The translations under genes and the position numbers were made by a program. From NCBI GenBank assembly GCA_947488485.1, contig CANKZO010000009.1, positions 1 through 32,476 of the forward strand: a stretch of DNA of 32,476 bases. Direction: 5' to 3'. The stretch is from Opitutia bacterium (GTDB lineage: Bacteria; Verrucomicrobiota; Verrucomicrobiae; Opitutales; UBA953). The notes under the pieces are model-generated. The model searched no databases. It was not told where the DNA came from and saw only the letters and a list, made by a program, of their open reading frames with translations. Positions 24,134 to 32,304 of this stretch are shown piece by piece; positions within the stretch are counted from its first letter, which is position 1, and every line of letters starts with the position of its first letter.

Positions 24134-25036
24134 ATGCTTTCCCGCCGTTCGCTGCTGGGCCTCTCCGGTTCGCTGATGGCGGGAGCGATGCTCCGGCCCT
24201 TGCTCGCGGCGACGCCCTCGCCGCAGACGCCGGCCTTCAGTCTCTTCACGAAGCACCTCGTCGGCCTGCCTTACGATCAGCTCGCGGAGACGGTCGCGGA
24301 ACTGGGCTTCAAGGGCGTCGAAGCACCGGTCCGTAAAGGCGGACATGTCGAGCCCGCGCGCGTCGAAGAAGACCTGCCGAAGCTCGCCGAGGCCTTCAAG
24401 AAATGCGGCGTGGCGATCACGCTGATGACGACCGACATCAACACGGTCAACGCGGCCGACCGCACGGAGAAGGTGCTCCGCACCGGCGCGGCGCTCGGCA
24501 TTCCGAGCTACCGCATGAAGTGGTATGCTTACGCCGCCGGTAAATCGCCGTGGGCCCAGCTCGATGAGATCAAGCCGCAGCTGCGCGACCTCGTCGCCCT
24601 CAGTCGCGAAGCCCGCATCCTGCCTGGTTACCAGAACCATTCTGGCGCCAAGTATGTCGGCGCGGGCGTCTGGGACATGGCGATGCTGATGAAGGACTAC
24701 CGCCCCGACGAACTATCCTGGAATTTCGACTTCTTCCACGCGATGGTCGAGGGAGGGCTTTCCTGGCCCAACGAGCTCGCGTTGGCCCGCGACCATATCT
24801 CGATGGTCTATTTCAAGAGCTTCCAGTGGCAGGGCAGGGTGCCGGTCGGTTGCCCGTTGTCCGAGGGCTCCGTGGGCAAGGACGCCGTCGCGCTCCTCCG
24901 TAAGTCTGCTTACGCCGGCCCGGTCTGCCTGCACGTCGAATACCTCAAGGGGAAGGTGACGGACCCGGGTGCCCTGCAGGCGGCGATCGAGGCGACGCGG
25001 AAGGATTTCGCCACCCTCCGCCAGTGGTGGGCCTGA
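24134..25036 (+). CDS. Tat-exported sugar phosphate isomerase/epimerase-like TIM-barrel protein
   Basis: This 300-residue protein starts MLSRRSLLGLSGSLMAGAML, a twin-arginine signal (S-R-R-S-L-L), so it should be exported folded. The rest matches the AP_endonuc_2/xylose-isomerase-like TIM barrel: FKGVEAPVRKGGHVEP, ILPGYQNHSGAKYVG, LSWNFDFFHAMVEG, DHISMVYFKSF and CLHVEYLKG carry the acidic and histidine residues that usually bind metal. Related exported proteins in Verrucomicrobia and Planctomycetes often lie beside sorbosone-type dehydrogenases and cytochrome c proteins and are thought to act on oxidised or isomerised sugars. It starts 4 nt after the dehydrogenase stop. Exact reaction unknown. 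Confidence 0.85.
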   Translation: MLSRRSLLGLSGSLMAGAMLRPLLAATPSPQTPAFSLFTKHLVGLPYDQLAETVAELGFKGVEAPVRKGGHVEPARVEEDLPKLAEAFKKCGVAITLMTTDINTVNAADRTEKVLRTGAALGIPSYRMKWYAYAAGKSPWAQLDEIKPQLRDLVALSREARILPGYQNHSGAKYVGAGVWDMAMLMKDYRPDELSWNFDFFHAMVEGGLSWPNELALARDHISMVYFKSFQWQGRVPVGCPLSEGSVGKDAVALLRKSAYAGPVCLHVEYLKGKVTDPGALQAAIEATRKDFATLRQWWA

Positions 25037-25114
25037 GTTGGGACAGGGCAGGGGGGCTTCCGAAAAGATAGGCTGGAACTTGCGGACCCCGGGGATGTAG
25101 AAACCTTCACCCCC

Positions 25115-27856
25115 ATGATCCCTCGTACCGCGCTTTTCCTCCTGGCCGCCGCATCCCTCGTGGCCGCCCCTAAGAACGCCCCTAAGTCCGCCCCGGCTGA
25201 CAAGGCCCCGCCGGAACCCTACAAGCCTTCCGAGGGCGGCGCTCTCCCGGCCGGTCTCTTCCAGCTGCCCGAAGGTCTCGAGGTCACGCTCTGGGCCCGT
25301 TCGCCCATGCTCGCGAATCCGACCAACATCGATTTCGACGCCCAAGGCCGCCTCTGGGTCAACGAAGGCGTCAACTACCGCACCTATAACAAAGGCGGCA
25401 AGCGTCGCCCCGAAGGCGATCGCGTGATCGTGCTCAGCGACACCAAGGGGCAGGGCTTCGCCGATTCCGTCCAGACGTTCGTCCAGAATCCCGAGTGGAC
25501 CTCGCCCCTCGGCATCGCCGTCATCGACAACGTCGTCTACGTCTCGCACGCCCCGACGATCACGAAGTACGTCGACGTGAACCGCGACGGCAAGTTCGAC
25601 GCCGCCGTCGACCAGCAGGAGACTTTCCTCACGGGCTTCGGCGGTCAGGACCATGACCACTCGCTCCACGCCGTGGTCGCCGGTCCGGACGGCAAACTTT
25701 ACATCAACTCCGGCAACTGCGGCGCCGTCGTGACCGACAAGTCGGGCAAGACCTTCCGCGTCACCAGCAACTACGTCGACGAACGCGGCGGCAAGTGGCC
25801 CTTCGACGCGCGCGCCAACATCGGCACGAAGAGCGACGACGGTTTCGTCTGGTCCTCCGGCTTCTCCGGCCGCCTCAACGCCGACGGCACCGGCCTCGAG
25901 ATCCTCGGCAACGGCTACCGCAACAGCTTCGAGAGCTTCCCGTCCTCCCTCGGCGACCTTTTCCAGGGCGACAATGACGACTCCCAGAGCTGCCGCACTT
26001 CCTTCATCCTCGAATACGGCTCGGCCGGCTACACCACGCCGACCGGCGCGAGCTACGGCTCCGTCAAGCGCCCCGGACAGTCGATGCCGCGCGCGCACTG
26101 GCGTCAGGACGATCCTGATACCATGGACGTCGGCGACGTCTACGGCGGCGGCTCGCCCACCGGCATCACGGTCTACGAGAACGGCGCGCTCGGGGAAGCC
26201 TGGGCCGGTACGCTCCTGAACTGCGAGCCTTCGCGCAATACGGTCTTCGCTTACAAGCTGGCTCCGCAGAAGGGCACCTACGCCCTCAACGCCGATACCC
26301 GCAAGGACCTCATCACTTCGAATCCGACCCGCGACTTCGAAGGCACGGACTTCCATAAGCTCAAGACGGACGTCTCCACCAAGCCCAACGAGCGCATCCT
26401 CTTCCGCCCGTCCGACGTCGCCGTCGGACCCGATGGCGCCATCTACGTCGCTGACTGGTACGACTCCCGCGTCGGCGGCCACCAGACCCTCGACGACACC
26501 TGCACGGGCGCGATCTACCGCATCGCTCCGAAGGGCTTCAAGTCCGTCATCCCGAAGATCGACGTCTCCACGCCCGAAGGCGCCGCCGCCGTGCTGCGTA
26601 ACCCGGCCGTCAACGTCCGCCACCTCGGCTTCAATGCGCTCAAGGGGTTCGGTGCCAAGTCCCTGCCGGTCGTCTCGGCGATCCTCCGCGACGCCAATCC
26701 GTACGTCGCCGCCCGCGGTGTCTGGCTCCTGCCTCACCTCGGCGAAGAAGGCGTCACCCGTACCAAGGCGCTCCTCAAGGACACGAATCCTTCGCTGCGC
26801 CGGCTGGCCTTCCAGTCGCTGCGCCGCGCCGGTCATGACACCCTCGGCATCGCTGCCGAACTCGCCAAGGACGCCGATATCGCCGTCCGCCGCGACGTCG
26901 CCACCTCGCTGCGCGCCGCTCCGGCCGACAAGGCCGTGCCGATCCTCATCGAGCTCGCGCGTCGCCTCGACGTCTCCGACAAGAATTCCATCGCCGCCTT
27001 CGGCATCGGTTCCACCAACAAGGTGGACGCCGTCTGGTCCGCCGTGAAGTCCGAACTCGTCAAGGACGGCGCGGAAGCCTGGTCGCCGGAAGTCGAGCGC
27101 ATCGCCTGGCTCCTCCACCCCGCCTCCGCGTTGCAGGACTTCCTGACTCGCGCCGCTTCCTCGAAGGTCTCGCAGGCCTCCCGCACGCTCGCGGTCGAAT
27201 CGCTCTCGTTCGTCGACAGCAAGGAAGCCGCCCTCGCGATGATCAAGCTTTGCGCCGACGGTTCGCCTTCCGCCTCCGAAGCCAAGACCTGGGCTCTGAT
27301 GCGCATGACCGGCGCCTGGGCCGCCTTCGATATCCGCACCGAGCTCAAGAACGCCGGCGTCTATGACGCCAAGTCGATTGTCGTGAACGCCATCCAGGTT
27401 CCCGAAGCCCCGGCCGGTACCTACGCCGAACAGGACGTCCTCGCCAAGACCGGCGACGCCGCCAAGGGCGCCGCCCTCGCCCAGCGCTGCATCATGTGCC
27501 ACCAGCTCAACGGCAATGGTCCGGCCTACGGTCCGGAGCTCAAGGGCTGGGCTGCCCGCCAGAGTCGCGAGGCCCTCGTCCGCGCCATCGTCAACCCCTC
27601 GGCGGATATCGCTCTGGGCTACGAAGGGGTCACCCTGAAGCTCAAGACCGGTGGCAAGATCGACGGACGTCTCATGTCGAACAACGACCCGATCGTGATC
27701 ACCTCCACCGGCGGTCTCACCCAGCTGGTACCCAAGGATCGTGTCGCCGGCAAGGAAGCCAAGATGACCCGCTCCCTGATGATGTCCGGCGAGCAGCTGG
27801 GCCTGAGCGCCCAGGATGTGGCCGATATCGCCGCTTATCTGGCCTCCTATAAGTAA
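25115..27856 (+). CDS. PVC-type membrane-bound dehydrogenase with HEAT-like repeats and C-terminal cytochrome c
   Basis: This 913-residue protein has a signal peptide (TALFLLAAASLVAAP). Domain order: Ala/Pro/Lys-rich linker to about residue 45; a beta-propeller dehydrogenase domain (about 48-470, FDAQGRLWVNEGVNYRTY...DGKLYINSGNCGAV...AIYVADWYDSRVGGHQ) of the PVC-specific 'membrane-bound dehydrogenase' family; alpha-helical HEAT-like repeats (about 485-730, e.g. LPVVSAILRDANPYVAARGV); and a c-type cytochrome with heme motif CIMCH at C792-H796. Oxidation of a sugar or alcohol would feed electrons into its own heme. It starts 78 nt after the TIM-barrel gene, probably in the same transcript. A strong terminator follows. 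Confidence 0.93.
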   Translation: MIPRTALFLLAAASLVAAPKNAPKSAPADKAPPEPYKPSEGGALPAGLFQLPEGLEVTLWARSPMLANPTNIDFDAQGRLWVNEGVNYRTYNKGGKRRPEGDRVIVLSDTKGQGFADSVQTFVQNPEWTSPLGIAVIDNVVYVSHAPTITKYVDVNRDGKFDAAVDQQETFLTGFGGQDHDHSLHAVVAGPDGKLYINSGNCGAVVTDKSGKTFRVTSNYVDERGGKWPFDARANIGTKSDDGFVWSSGFSGRLNADGTGLEILGNGYRNSFESFPSSLGDLFQGDNDDSQSCRTSFILEYGSAGYTTPTGASYGSVKRPGQSMPRAHWRQDDPDTMDVGDVYGGGSPTGITVYENGALGEAWAGTLLNCEPSRNTVFAYKLAPQKGTYALNADTRKDLITSNPTRDFEGTDFHKLKTDVSTKPNERILFRPSDVAVGPDGAIYVADWYDSRVGGHQTLDDTCTGAIYRIAPKGFKSVIPKIDVSTPEGAAAVLRNPAVNVRHLGFNALKGFGAKSLPVVSAILRDANPYVAARGVWLLPHLGEEGVTRTKALLKDTNPSLRRLAFQSLRRAGHDTLGIAAELAKDADIAVRRDVATSLRAAPADKAVPILIELARRLDVSDKNSIAAFGIGSTNKVDAVWSAVKSELVKDGAEAWSPEVERIAWLLHPASALQDFLTRAASSKVSQASRTLAVESLSFVDSKEAALAMIKLCADGSPSASEAKTWALMRMTGAWAAFDIRTELKNAGVYDAKSIVVNAIQVPEAPAGTYAEQDVLAKTGDAAKGAALAQRCIMCHQLNGNGPAYGPELKGWAARQSREALVRAIVNPSADIALGYEGVTLKLKTGGKIDGRLMSNNDPIVITSTGGLTQLVPKDRVAGKEAKMTRSLMMSGEQLGLSAQDVADIAAYLASYK

Positions 27857-27881
27857 GCCCAAGGCCTAAGGCGCTGTTTCG

Positions 27882-27917
27882 AGGGGGTTTTCCGCCAGGA
27901 AGACCCCCTTTTAATTT
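27882..27917 (+). terminator. Rho-independent terminator of the PVC dehydrogenase operon
   Basis: GGGGGTTTTCC (27883-27893) pairs with GGAAGACCCCC (27898-27908), one G-T pair, with a 4-nt loop, followed by TTTTAATTT. It starts 26 nt after the stop. Confidence 0.92.
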
Positions 27918-28031
27918 ACCGCTTGCTTCTGAGGCCGGGTTTATCAGGTTCGACCCTCCTTTCCCTAGGCAAGGCACGGCCGCACAACGCGGGCCCGCGA
28001 CTTACTAGGCACCAAAAGACCTTATACCAAC

Positions 28032-28727
28032 ATGAAGCAGCTCACCCTTAACGTCACCAGCCGCGCGCTCCATGGCCGCGGACCCGCCCGCCGCCTCCGC
28101 GTCGATGGCTCCATCCCCGCCATCATCTACGGCAAGTCCGGCAACCAGAGCGTCGCCGTCAAGCAGGAGGCCTTCCGTGACCTCATGCGCGCCAAGGGCA
28201 ACGCCGCCTCCCTCATCAACCTCGATGTCGACGGCAAGAAGATGCTCTCCCTCATCAAGGAGTTCCAGCGCCACCCGATCACCCAGAAGTTCCTCCATAT
28301 CGACATCATGGAGATCGACCCGAACTCCCCGATGACCGCCGCCATCCCGGTGCGCGCCATCGGCGAAGCCCATGGCGTCAAGACCGACGGCGGCACGCTC
28401 GCCATCGTCTCCCAGACCATCAACGTCCGCTGTCTCCCGAAGGACCTCCCTGAGTTCATCGAGATCGACGTCACCGAGCTCAAGGTCAACGAGTCCATCC
28501 ACGTCGGCGAGGTCAAGGCCCCCCAGGGCATCACCTTCCCGGGCGACCCCAAGCGCGTCGTCATCGTCTGCTCCGAGATGGCCGAAGAAGAAGCCGCTCC
28601 CGAAGCGACTCCCGTCGCCGGTGCCGCCGCTCCTGGCGCCGAAGGTGCCGCCGCTCCTGCGGCCGGCGCTGCTCCCGCCGCCGGCGCCGCTCCTGCGGCC
28701 GCCGCCGCGCCTGCCGCCAAGAAGTAA
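28032..28727 (+). CDS. rplY: 50S ribosomal protein L25 (CTC/TL5 family)
   Basis: This 231-residue protein starts MKQLTLNVTSRALHGRGPAR and contains the L25 N-terminal 5S rRNA-binding fold (GSIPAIIYGKSGNQSVAV) followed by a TL5-type C-terminal domain (IPVRAIGEAHGVKTDGGTL, and FIEIDVTELKVNESIHVGEV). The last ~45 residues are a low-complexity Ala/Pro/Gly-rich tail (VAGAAAPGAEGAAAPAAGAA) that is not part of the conserved fold. It is the first gene of a translation/replication run: pth follows 42 nt later. No Shine-Dalgarno sequence; CTTATACC lies just upstream of the ATG. Confidence 0.95.
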   Translation: MKQLTLNVTSRALHGRGPARRLRVDGSIPAIIYGKSGNQSVAVKQEAFRDLMRAKGNAASLINLDVDGKKMLSLIKEFQRHPITQKFLHIDIMEIDPNSPMTAAIPVRAIGEAHGVKTDGGTLAIVSQTINVRCLPKDLPEFIEIDVTELKVNESIHVGEVKAPQGITFPGDPKRVVIVCSEMAEEEAAPEATPVAGAAAPGAEGAAAPAAGAAPAAGAAPAAAAAPAAKK

Positions 28728-28769
28728 TTTCCGCGCCGGGCGTCCCCGGCACCTGTTCTTTGAAGTCAA

Positions 28770-29354
28770 ATGTCATTCTCGGTCATCGCCGCCCTCGGCA
28801 ATCCGGGCCGAGAATATGCCGCCACCCGCCACAACGCGGGCTGGATCGTCATCGACGCGCTCGCCGCCCAGGCTGGCGCGGTCTGGAAGGAAGAGAGCCG
28901 TTTTTCGGCCTCGGTCGCGAAGATCACGTTCGGAGGTTCCTCCGTCCACCTGATCAAGCCGCTCACCTTCATGAACGACAGCGGGTCGCCTCTGGCGGCC
29001 TTCCTCCGGTTCCACCGGATCGAGCTCCCTGAGCTCGTCGTCCTCCACGATGACATCGCCTTCGAGCCCGGTCAGCTCCGCCTCTCCCTAGGAGGTTCCG
29101 CCGCCGGCCACAACGGCGTCGCCAGCTGCATCCGCCACCTCGGCGAACCATTCGTCCGCGCCCGCCTAGGCATCGGATCGAAGCAGCATCCCGGCCAGGA
29201 TCTCGCCGACCACGTCCTCGGACGTTTCCCCGACGCCGACCTCGCAGCCCTGACCCAGCGCATCCCCGACTTCATCAAACACCTCGAAATCCTCCTCTCC
29301 CAAGGCCTCCCGGCCGCCCAAAACCTCACCAACAGAAAATCACCATCACCATGA
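28770..29354 (+). CDS. pth: Peptidyl-tRNA hydrolase
   Basis: This 194-residue cytosolic enzyme frees tRNA from stalled peptidyl-tRNA. Catalytic positions map onto E. coli Pth with a +1 offset: N11 (GNPGREY), H21 (TRHNAGW), N69 (TFMNDSG), D94/D95 (LHDDIAF) and N115 (AGHNGV). Length is normal. It follows rplY, the usual neighbour, by 42 nt, and its stop overlaps the rpsF start as ATGA. Confidence 0.97.
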   Translation: MSFSVIAALGNPGREYAATRHNAGWIVIDALAAQAGAVWKEESRFSASVAKITFGGSSVHLIKPLTFMNDSGSPLAAFLRFHRIELPELVVLHDDIAFEPGQLRLSLGGSAAGHNGVASCIRHLGEPFVRARLGIGSKQHPGQDLADHVLGRFPDADLAALTQRIPDFIKHLEILLSQGLPAAQNLTNRKSPSP

Positions 29355-29656
29355 CCACCGCCACGATCCGCCGCGCCTACCGCGCCAGCCTCATCCTCGA
29401 CCTCCGCGGCTCGACGGATGCGCCCGAGACCGTCATCGACAAGCTCAAGGACGTCCTGAAGTCCATCGACTGCAAGGTCAACGAGGTCGAGAACCTCGGC
29501 CAGAAGGAGTTCTCGCGCGTCGTCGACCGCAAGTTCCCCTCCGGCCTCTACGTCCAGTTCCACTTCGAAGGCCCGGTCAGCGCTCCGACGTCCTTCCGCG
29601 AGAAGCTCCGTCTCGACCGCACCATCAATCGCCTGCTCGTGCAGGTGACCAAGTAA
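29351..29656 (+). CDS. rpsF: 30S ribosomal protein S6
   Basis: This 101-residue protein has the S6 ferredoxin-like pattern: strand RRAYRASLILDLRG, helix ETVIDKLKDVLKSIDCKVNEVENLGQKEFSR, then GLYVQFHFEGP and FREKLRLDRTINRLLVQV. The N-terminus diverges slightly from the common MRxYE start. It overlaps pth by 4 nt (ATGA) and is followed by ssb after 19 nt. Confidence 0.9.
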   Translation: MTTATIRRAYRASLILDLRGSTDAPETVIDKLKDVLKSIDCKVNEVENLGQKEFSRVVDRKFPSGLYVQFHFEGPVSAPTSFREKLRLDRTINRLLVQVTK

Positions 29657-29675
29657 TCTCCGACCCCGCCTCGCC

Positions 29676-30116
29676 GTGGCCTCTTCCTTCAATCGCGTGA
29701 TCCTCGCGGGCAACATGACCCGCGATCCGGAGGCCCGCGCCCTCCCGTCCGGTCAGGCCCTCACGAAGTTCTCCCTCGCCGTCAACCGCGCCTACACCAC
29801 CAAGGAAGGCGAGAAGCGCGAGGAAGTCACCTACGTCGACATCGAGAGCTACGGCAAGCAGGCTGAGATCATCGCCAAGTATTGCGGCAAGGGCTCCGGC
29901 ATCCTCGTCGAAGGCCGCCTCAAGCTCGACCAGTGGGAAGACAAGAAGACCGGCGAGAAGCGTTCGCGCCTCGGCGTCGTCCTCGAGAACTTCACCTTCA
30001 TCGGCGGCAAGGCCCAGGGCGGCGAAGAGGGCGGTTCCGCTCCCCGTTCCCGTGGCGGCAACGATGCCCCGGCTCCTTCCGGAGACCAGGGCGGCGGCGA
30101 CGACGTCCCGTTCTAA
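29676..30116 (+). CDS. ssb: Single-stranded DNA-binding protein
   Basis: This 146-residue protein starts at GTG with MASSFNRVILAGNMTRDPEA, the standard SSB N-terminus. The OB fold continues through KFSLAVNRAYTT, TYVDIESYGKQAEIIAKYCGKG and ILVEGRLKLDQWEDKKTGEKRSRL. A Gly/Ala/Pro/Gln-rich linker ends in the acidic tip DDVPF, which docks partner proteins. It sits between rpsF and rplI, the normal place, but rpsR, usually next to it, is absent. Confidence 0.97.
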   Translation: MASSFNRVILAGNMTRDPEARALPSGQALTKFSLAVNRAYTTKEGEKREEVTYVDIESYGKQAEIIAKYCGKGSGILVEGRLKLDQWEDKKTGEKRSRLGVVLENFTFIGGKAQGGEEGGSAPRSRGGNDAPAPSGDQGGGDDVPF

Positions 30117-30152
30117 ACTTTCCCTCCCCAACCTTATAACCCAAGCAAGATC

Positions 30153-30716
30153 ATGGCATTCACCGAAGTCCTCCTCATCAAGCCCGTCGACGGCCTAGGC
30201 GCCGAAGGCGAGCAGGTCCGCGTCCGCGCGGGCTTCGCCCGTAACTTCCTGCTCCCGCAGGGCATCGCGCTCCCCGTCAACCGCTCCAACACGAAGTACG
30301 TCGAGGCCCTCAAGAAGGCCCGCGAAGTCCGTGAAGCCCGCGACCTCGAGGTCGCCAACGACACCGCCGCCAAGCTGGCCGCCATCAAGCTCGTCTTCGC
30401 CGTCAAGACCGGCGAAGGAGGCAAGATGTTCGGCGCGATCAGCACCGCCGAGATCTCCGCCAAGCTCCTCGAGCACGGCATCGAGATCGAGCGCAAGCGC
30501 ATCCATCTCGGCCAGGGCCCGGTCAAGCTCCTCGGCAAGCACACCACGAGCATCCGCCTCCATGGCTCCGTCATGGTCGAGCAGGAGTTCGAGGTCGTCT
30601 CCGAAAACCCGATCGAAGTCGCCGCCGAAGAGGCCCCCGAGGCCGAAGAGCGCGAGTACCGCGACGACAAGAAGGCCCGCAAGCCCCGCAAGGAAAAGGC
30701 CGCCAAGTCCGAGTAA
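30153..30716 (+). CDS. rplI: 50S ribosomal protein L9 with extended C-terminal tail
   Basis: This 187-residue protein starts MAFTEVLLIKPVDGLGAEGE and carries the L9 signature EQVRVRAGFARNFLLPQGIALPVN, followed by the long central helix and the C-terminal domain (KMFGAISTAEISAKLLEHGIEIERKRIHL...LGKHTTSIRLHGSVMVEQEFEVV). The family is usually near 150 residues; here about 35 extra charged residues (AAEEAPEAEEREYRDDKKAR, then PRKEKAAKSE) extend the end. It follows ssb by 36 nt and ends in a strong terminator. Confidence 0.96.
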   Translation: MAFTEVLLIKPVDGLGAEGEQVRVRAGFARNFLLPQGIALPVNRSNTKYVEALKKAREVREARDLEVANDTAAKLAAIKLVFAVKTGEGGKMFGAISTAEISAKLLEHGIEIERKRIHLGQGPVKLLGKHTTSIRLHGSVMVEQEFEVVSENPIEVAAEEAPEAEEREYRDDKKARKPRKEKAAKSE

Positions 30717-30733
30717 TCGGACCGGCTTCCCGG

Positions 30734-30770
30734 AAAGGCGCGAAGTGCGAACTTCGCGCCTTTTTGTTTT
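30734..30770 (+). terminator. Rho-independent terminator after rplI
   Basis: AAAGGCGCGAAGT (30734-30746) pairs perfectly with ACTTCGCGCCTTT (30751-30763) across a GCGA loop, and the stem runs into TTTTTG. It separates rplI from dnaB. Confidence 0.94.
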
Positions 30771-30787
30771 CCGGGGTCCCCGCGCCT

Positions 30788-30820
30788 GTGAATAGGCCGT
30801 GAACAAGGCGTGAACGTCCG
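30788..30820 (+). repeat. Three 11-nt direct repeats (GTGAA...) upstream of dnaB
   Basis: GTGAATAGGCC, GTGAACAAGGC and GTGAACGTCCG start at 30788, 30799 and 30810, exactly one helical turn apart, with GTGAA fully conserved. They lie in the 103-nt gap between the rplI terminator and dnaB, where the dnaB promoter must be. Confidence 0.5.
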
Positions 30821-30873
30821 CCCAGTTTGGCGCTGTCCACCGGACCGCCCCCGCCCATACTCCGCTTTTTCCC

Positions 30874-32304
30874 ATGGCCGAAAGACCCCAGCGCCAGCGC
30901 CGCGATGCCGCCCCCAACTACGGCGACCGCGTCCCTCCCCACAACCTCGACGCCGAGCGCGGCCTGATCGCGAGCATCGTCATCGACGGCGGCGACACCT
31001 TGCAGCGCTGCCTCGAGCAGCGCGTCACGCCGGATTATTTCTTCGATCCGAAGCACCAGGACATCTACGAGATCGCCGTCAAGCTCTCGCTGGCGAGCAC
31101 GGGCATCGACGAGATCACGCTCACCGAACAGCTGCGCCGTGACGGCAAGCTGGAGTCCGCCGGCGGCGCGACCTACGTCAACGAGCTCACGGGCCTCATC
31201 TCCTCGAGCGCGCACGCGCCGCACTGGCTCGCCATCATCCGCGAGAAGCACTTCCTGCGGCAGCTCATCTCCACCGCCGTCACGACGGTCGAGAAGGCCC
31301 ACGCGCACGCCGAAGGCATCGAGCGGCTCCTCGAGGAGGTCGAGCAGTCCTTCTTCCGCATCAGCGAAGACCGCATCTCCGAATCGGCCCAGACGATCGA
31401 CGGACCGATCGCCGAGGCGATGGAACTGGTCCAGCGCATCATCCGCGACCGTAATTCGGTGCAGGGCGTCCCGACGGGCTTCCCGGACCTCGACGCCATG
31501 ACGTTCGGCTTCCAGCCGGGTCAGATGATCGTCGTCGCCGCCCGTCCCGGCATGGGCAAGACGTCCATCGCGCTCAACTTCATCGAGGCCGCCCTGTTCC
31601 CCAAGCCCAGCGAGAGCCGCAAGCCTTCCAACGTCCTGCTGTTCTCCCTCGAAATGCCGGCCCGCGAACTGGCGCTGCGTCTGCTTTGCTCCCGCGCCCG
31701 CGTGAACATGCAGAAGCTGCGCACCGCCCACCCGGACGAACGCATGCAGGTCGACCTCGTCCAGGCCGCCAACGAGTACAAGGGCCTCCCGCTGGTGGTC
31801 GACGACAACGGCGGCCAGAACATCCTCGAGATCCGCGCCAAGTGCCGCCGCGTCCACGCCCGCACGCCCCTCGACATGGTGGTCATCGACTACATCCAGC
31901 TCATCAATGGCCTGGATTCGGGCCTGCCTCGCGAGCAGCAGATCGCCGAGGTCTCCCGCAGCATCAAGGCCATGGCCAAGGAGTTCAAGATCCCGATCAT
32001 CGCCCTGGCCCAGCTCAACCGAAAGTCCGAGGACGAGGCCCGCCAGCCCCGCATGTCCGACCTCCGCGAGTCGGGCTCCATCGAGCAGGACGCCGATATC
32101 GTCATGCTCATCTCCAAACCCCCCGTCAGCCAAGGCAAGGCGGCCGAAGCCGAGGCCGAGCAGGCGGGCCAGGACGGATGTTACGCCCGCCAGCTCATCG
32201 TGGCGAAGAATCGTAACGGACCCACCTCCGACATCAACTTGCTCTTCAATCCGGGGCTGACACGCTTCGAATCCCCGGCTAGAGACTACCGCAATAATGA
32301 ATAA
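30874..32304 (+). CDS. dnaB: Replicative DNA helicase DnaB
   Basis: This 476-residue hexameric helicase has the N-terminal primase-interaction domain (PPHNLDAERGLIASI onward, about residues 21-125), a linker, and a RecA-like C-terminal domain. The Walker A motif is ARPGMGKTS (223-231) and the Walker B is MVVIDYIQLI. SLEMPAREL, the arginine-bearing GSIEQDADIVM region and a C-terminal KNRNGPTSDINLLF are all present. No intein is inserted. Length matches the family. Start ATG at 30874 gives MAERPQRQRRDAAPNYGDRV. The next gene's ATG overlaps its end by 8 nt. Confidence 0.97.
   Translation: MAERPQRQRRDAAPNYGDRVPPHNLDAERGLIASIVIDGGDTLQRCLEQRVTPDYFFDPKHQDIYEIAVKLSLASTGIDEITLTEQLRRDGKLESAGGATYVNELTGLISSSAHAPHWLAIIREKHFLRQLISTAVTTVEKAHAHAEGIERLLEEVEQSFFRISEDRISESAQTIDGPIAEAMELVQRIIRDRNSVQGVPTGFPDLDAMTFGFQPGQMIVVAARPGMGKTSIALNFIEAALFPKPSESRKPSNVLLFSLEMPARELALRLLCSRARVNMQKLRTAHPDERMQVDLVQAANEYKGLPLVVDDNGGQNILEIRAKCRRVHARTPLDMVVIDYIQLINGLDSGLPREQQIAEVSRSIKAMAKEFKIPIIALAQLNRKSEDEARQPRMSDLRESGSIEQDADIVMLISKPPVSQGKAAEAEAEQAGQDGCYARQLIVAKNRNGPTSDINLLFNPGLTRFESPARDYRNNE

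Noticed and set aside
22339..24249. A 636-codon minus-strand frame that includes the HU gene
   Set aside because: Only the last 95 codons (HU) resemble a protein family; the rest is antisense to the dehydrogenase gene and compositionally like other shadows.
24713..27862. A 1049-codon open frame on the minus strand opposite the PVC dehydrogenase
   Set aside because: It is an antisense shadow of a strongly supported gene with signal peptide, propeller, HEAT-like repeats and CIMCH heme motif. Its translation is low-complexity Gly/Val/Glu/Arg-rich, typical of GC-rich antisense frames.
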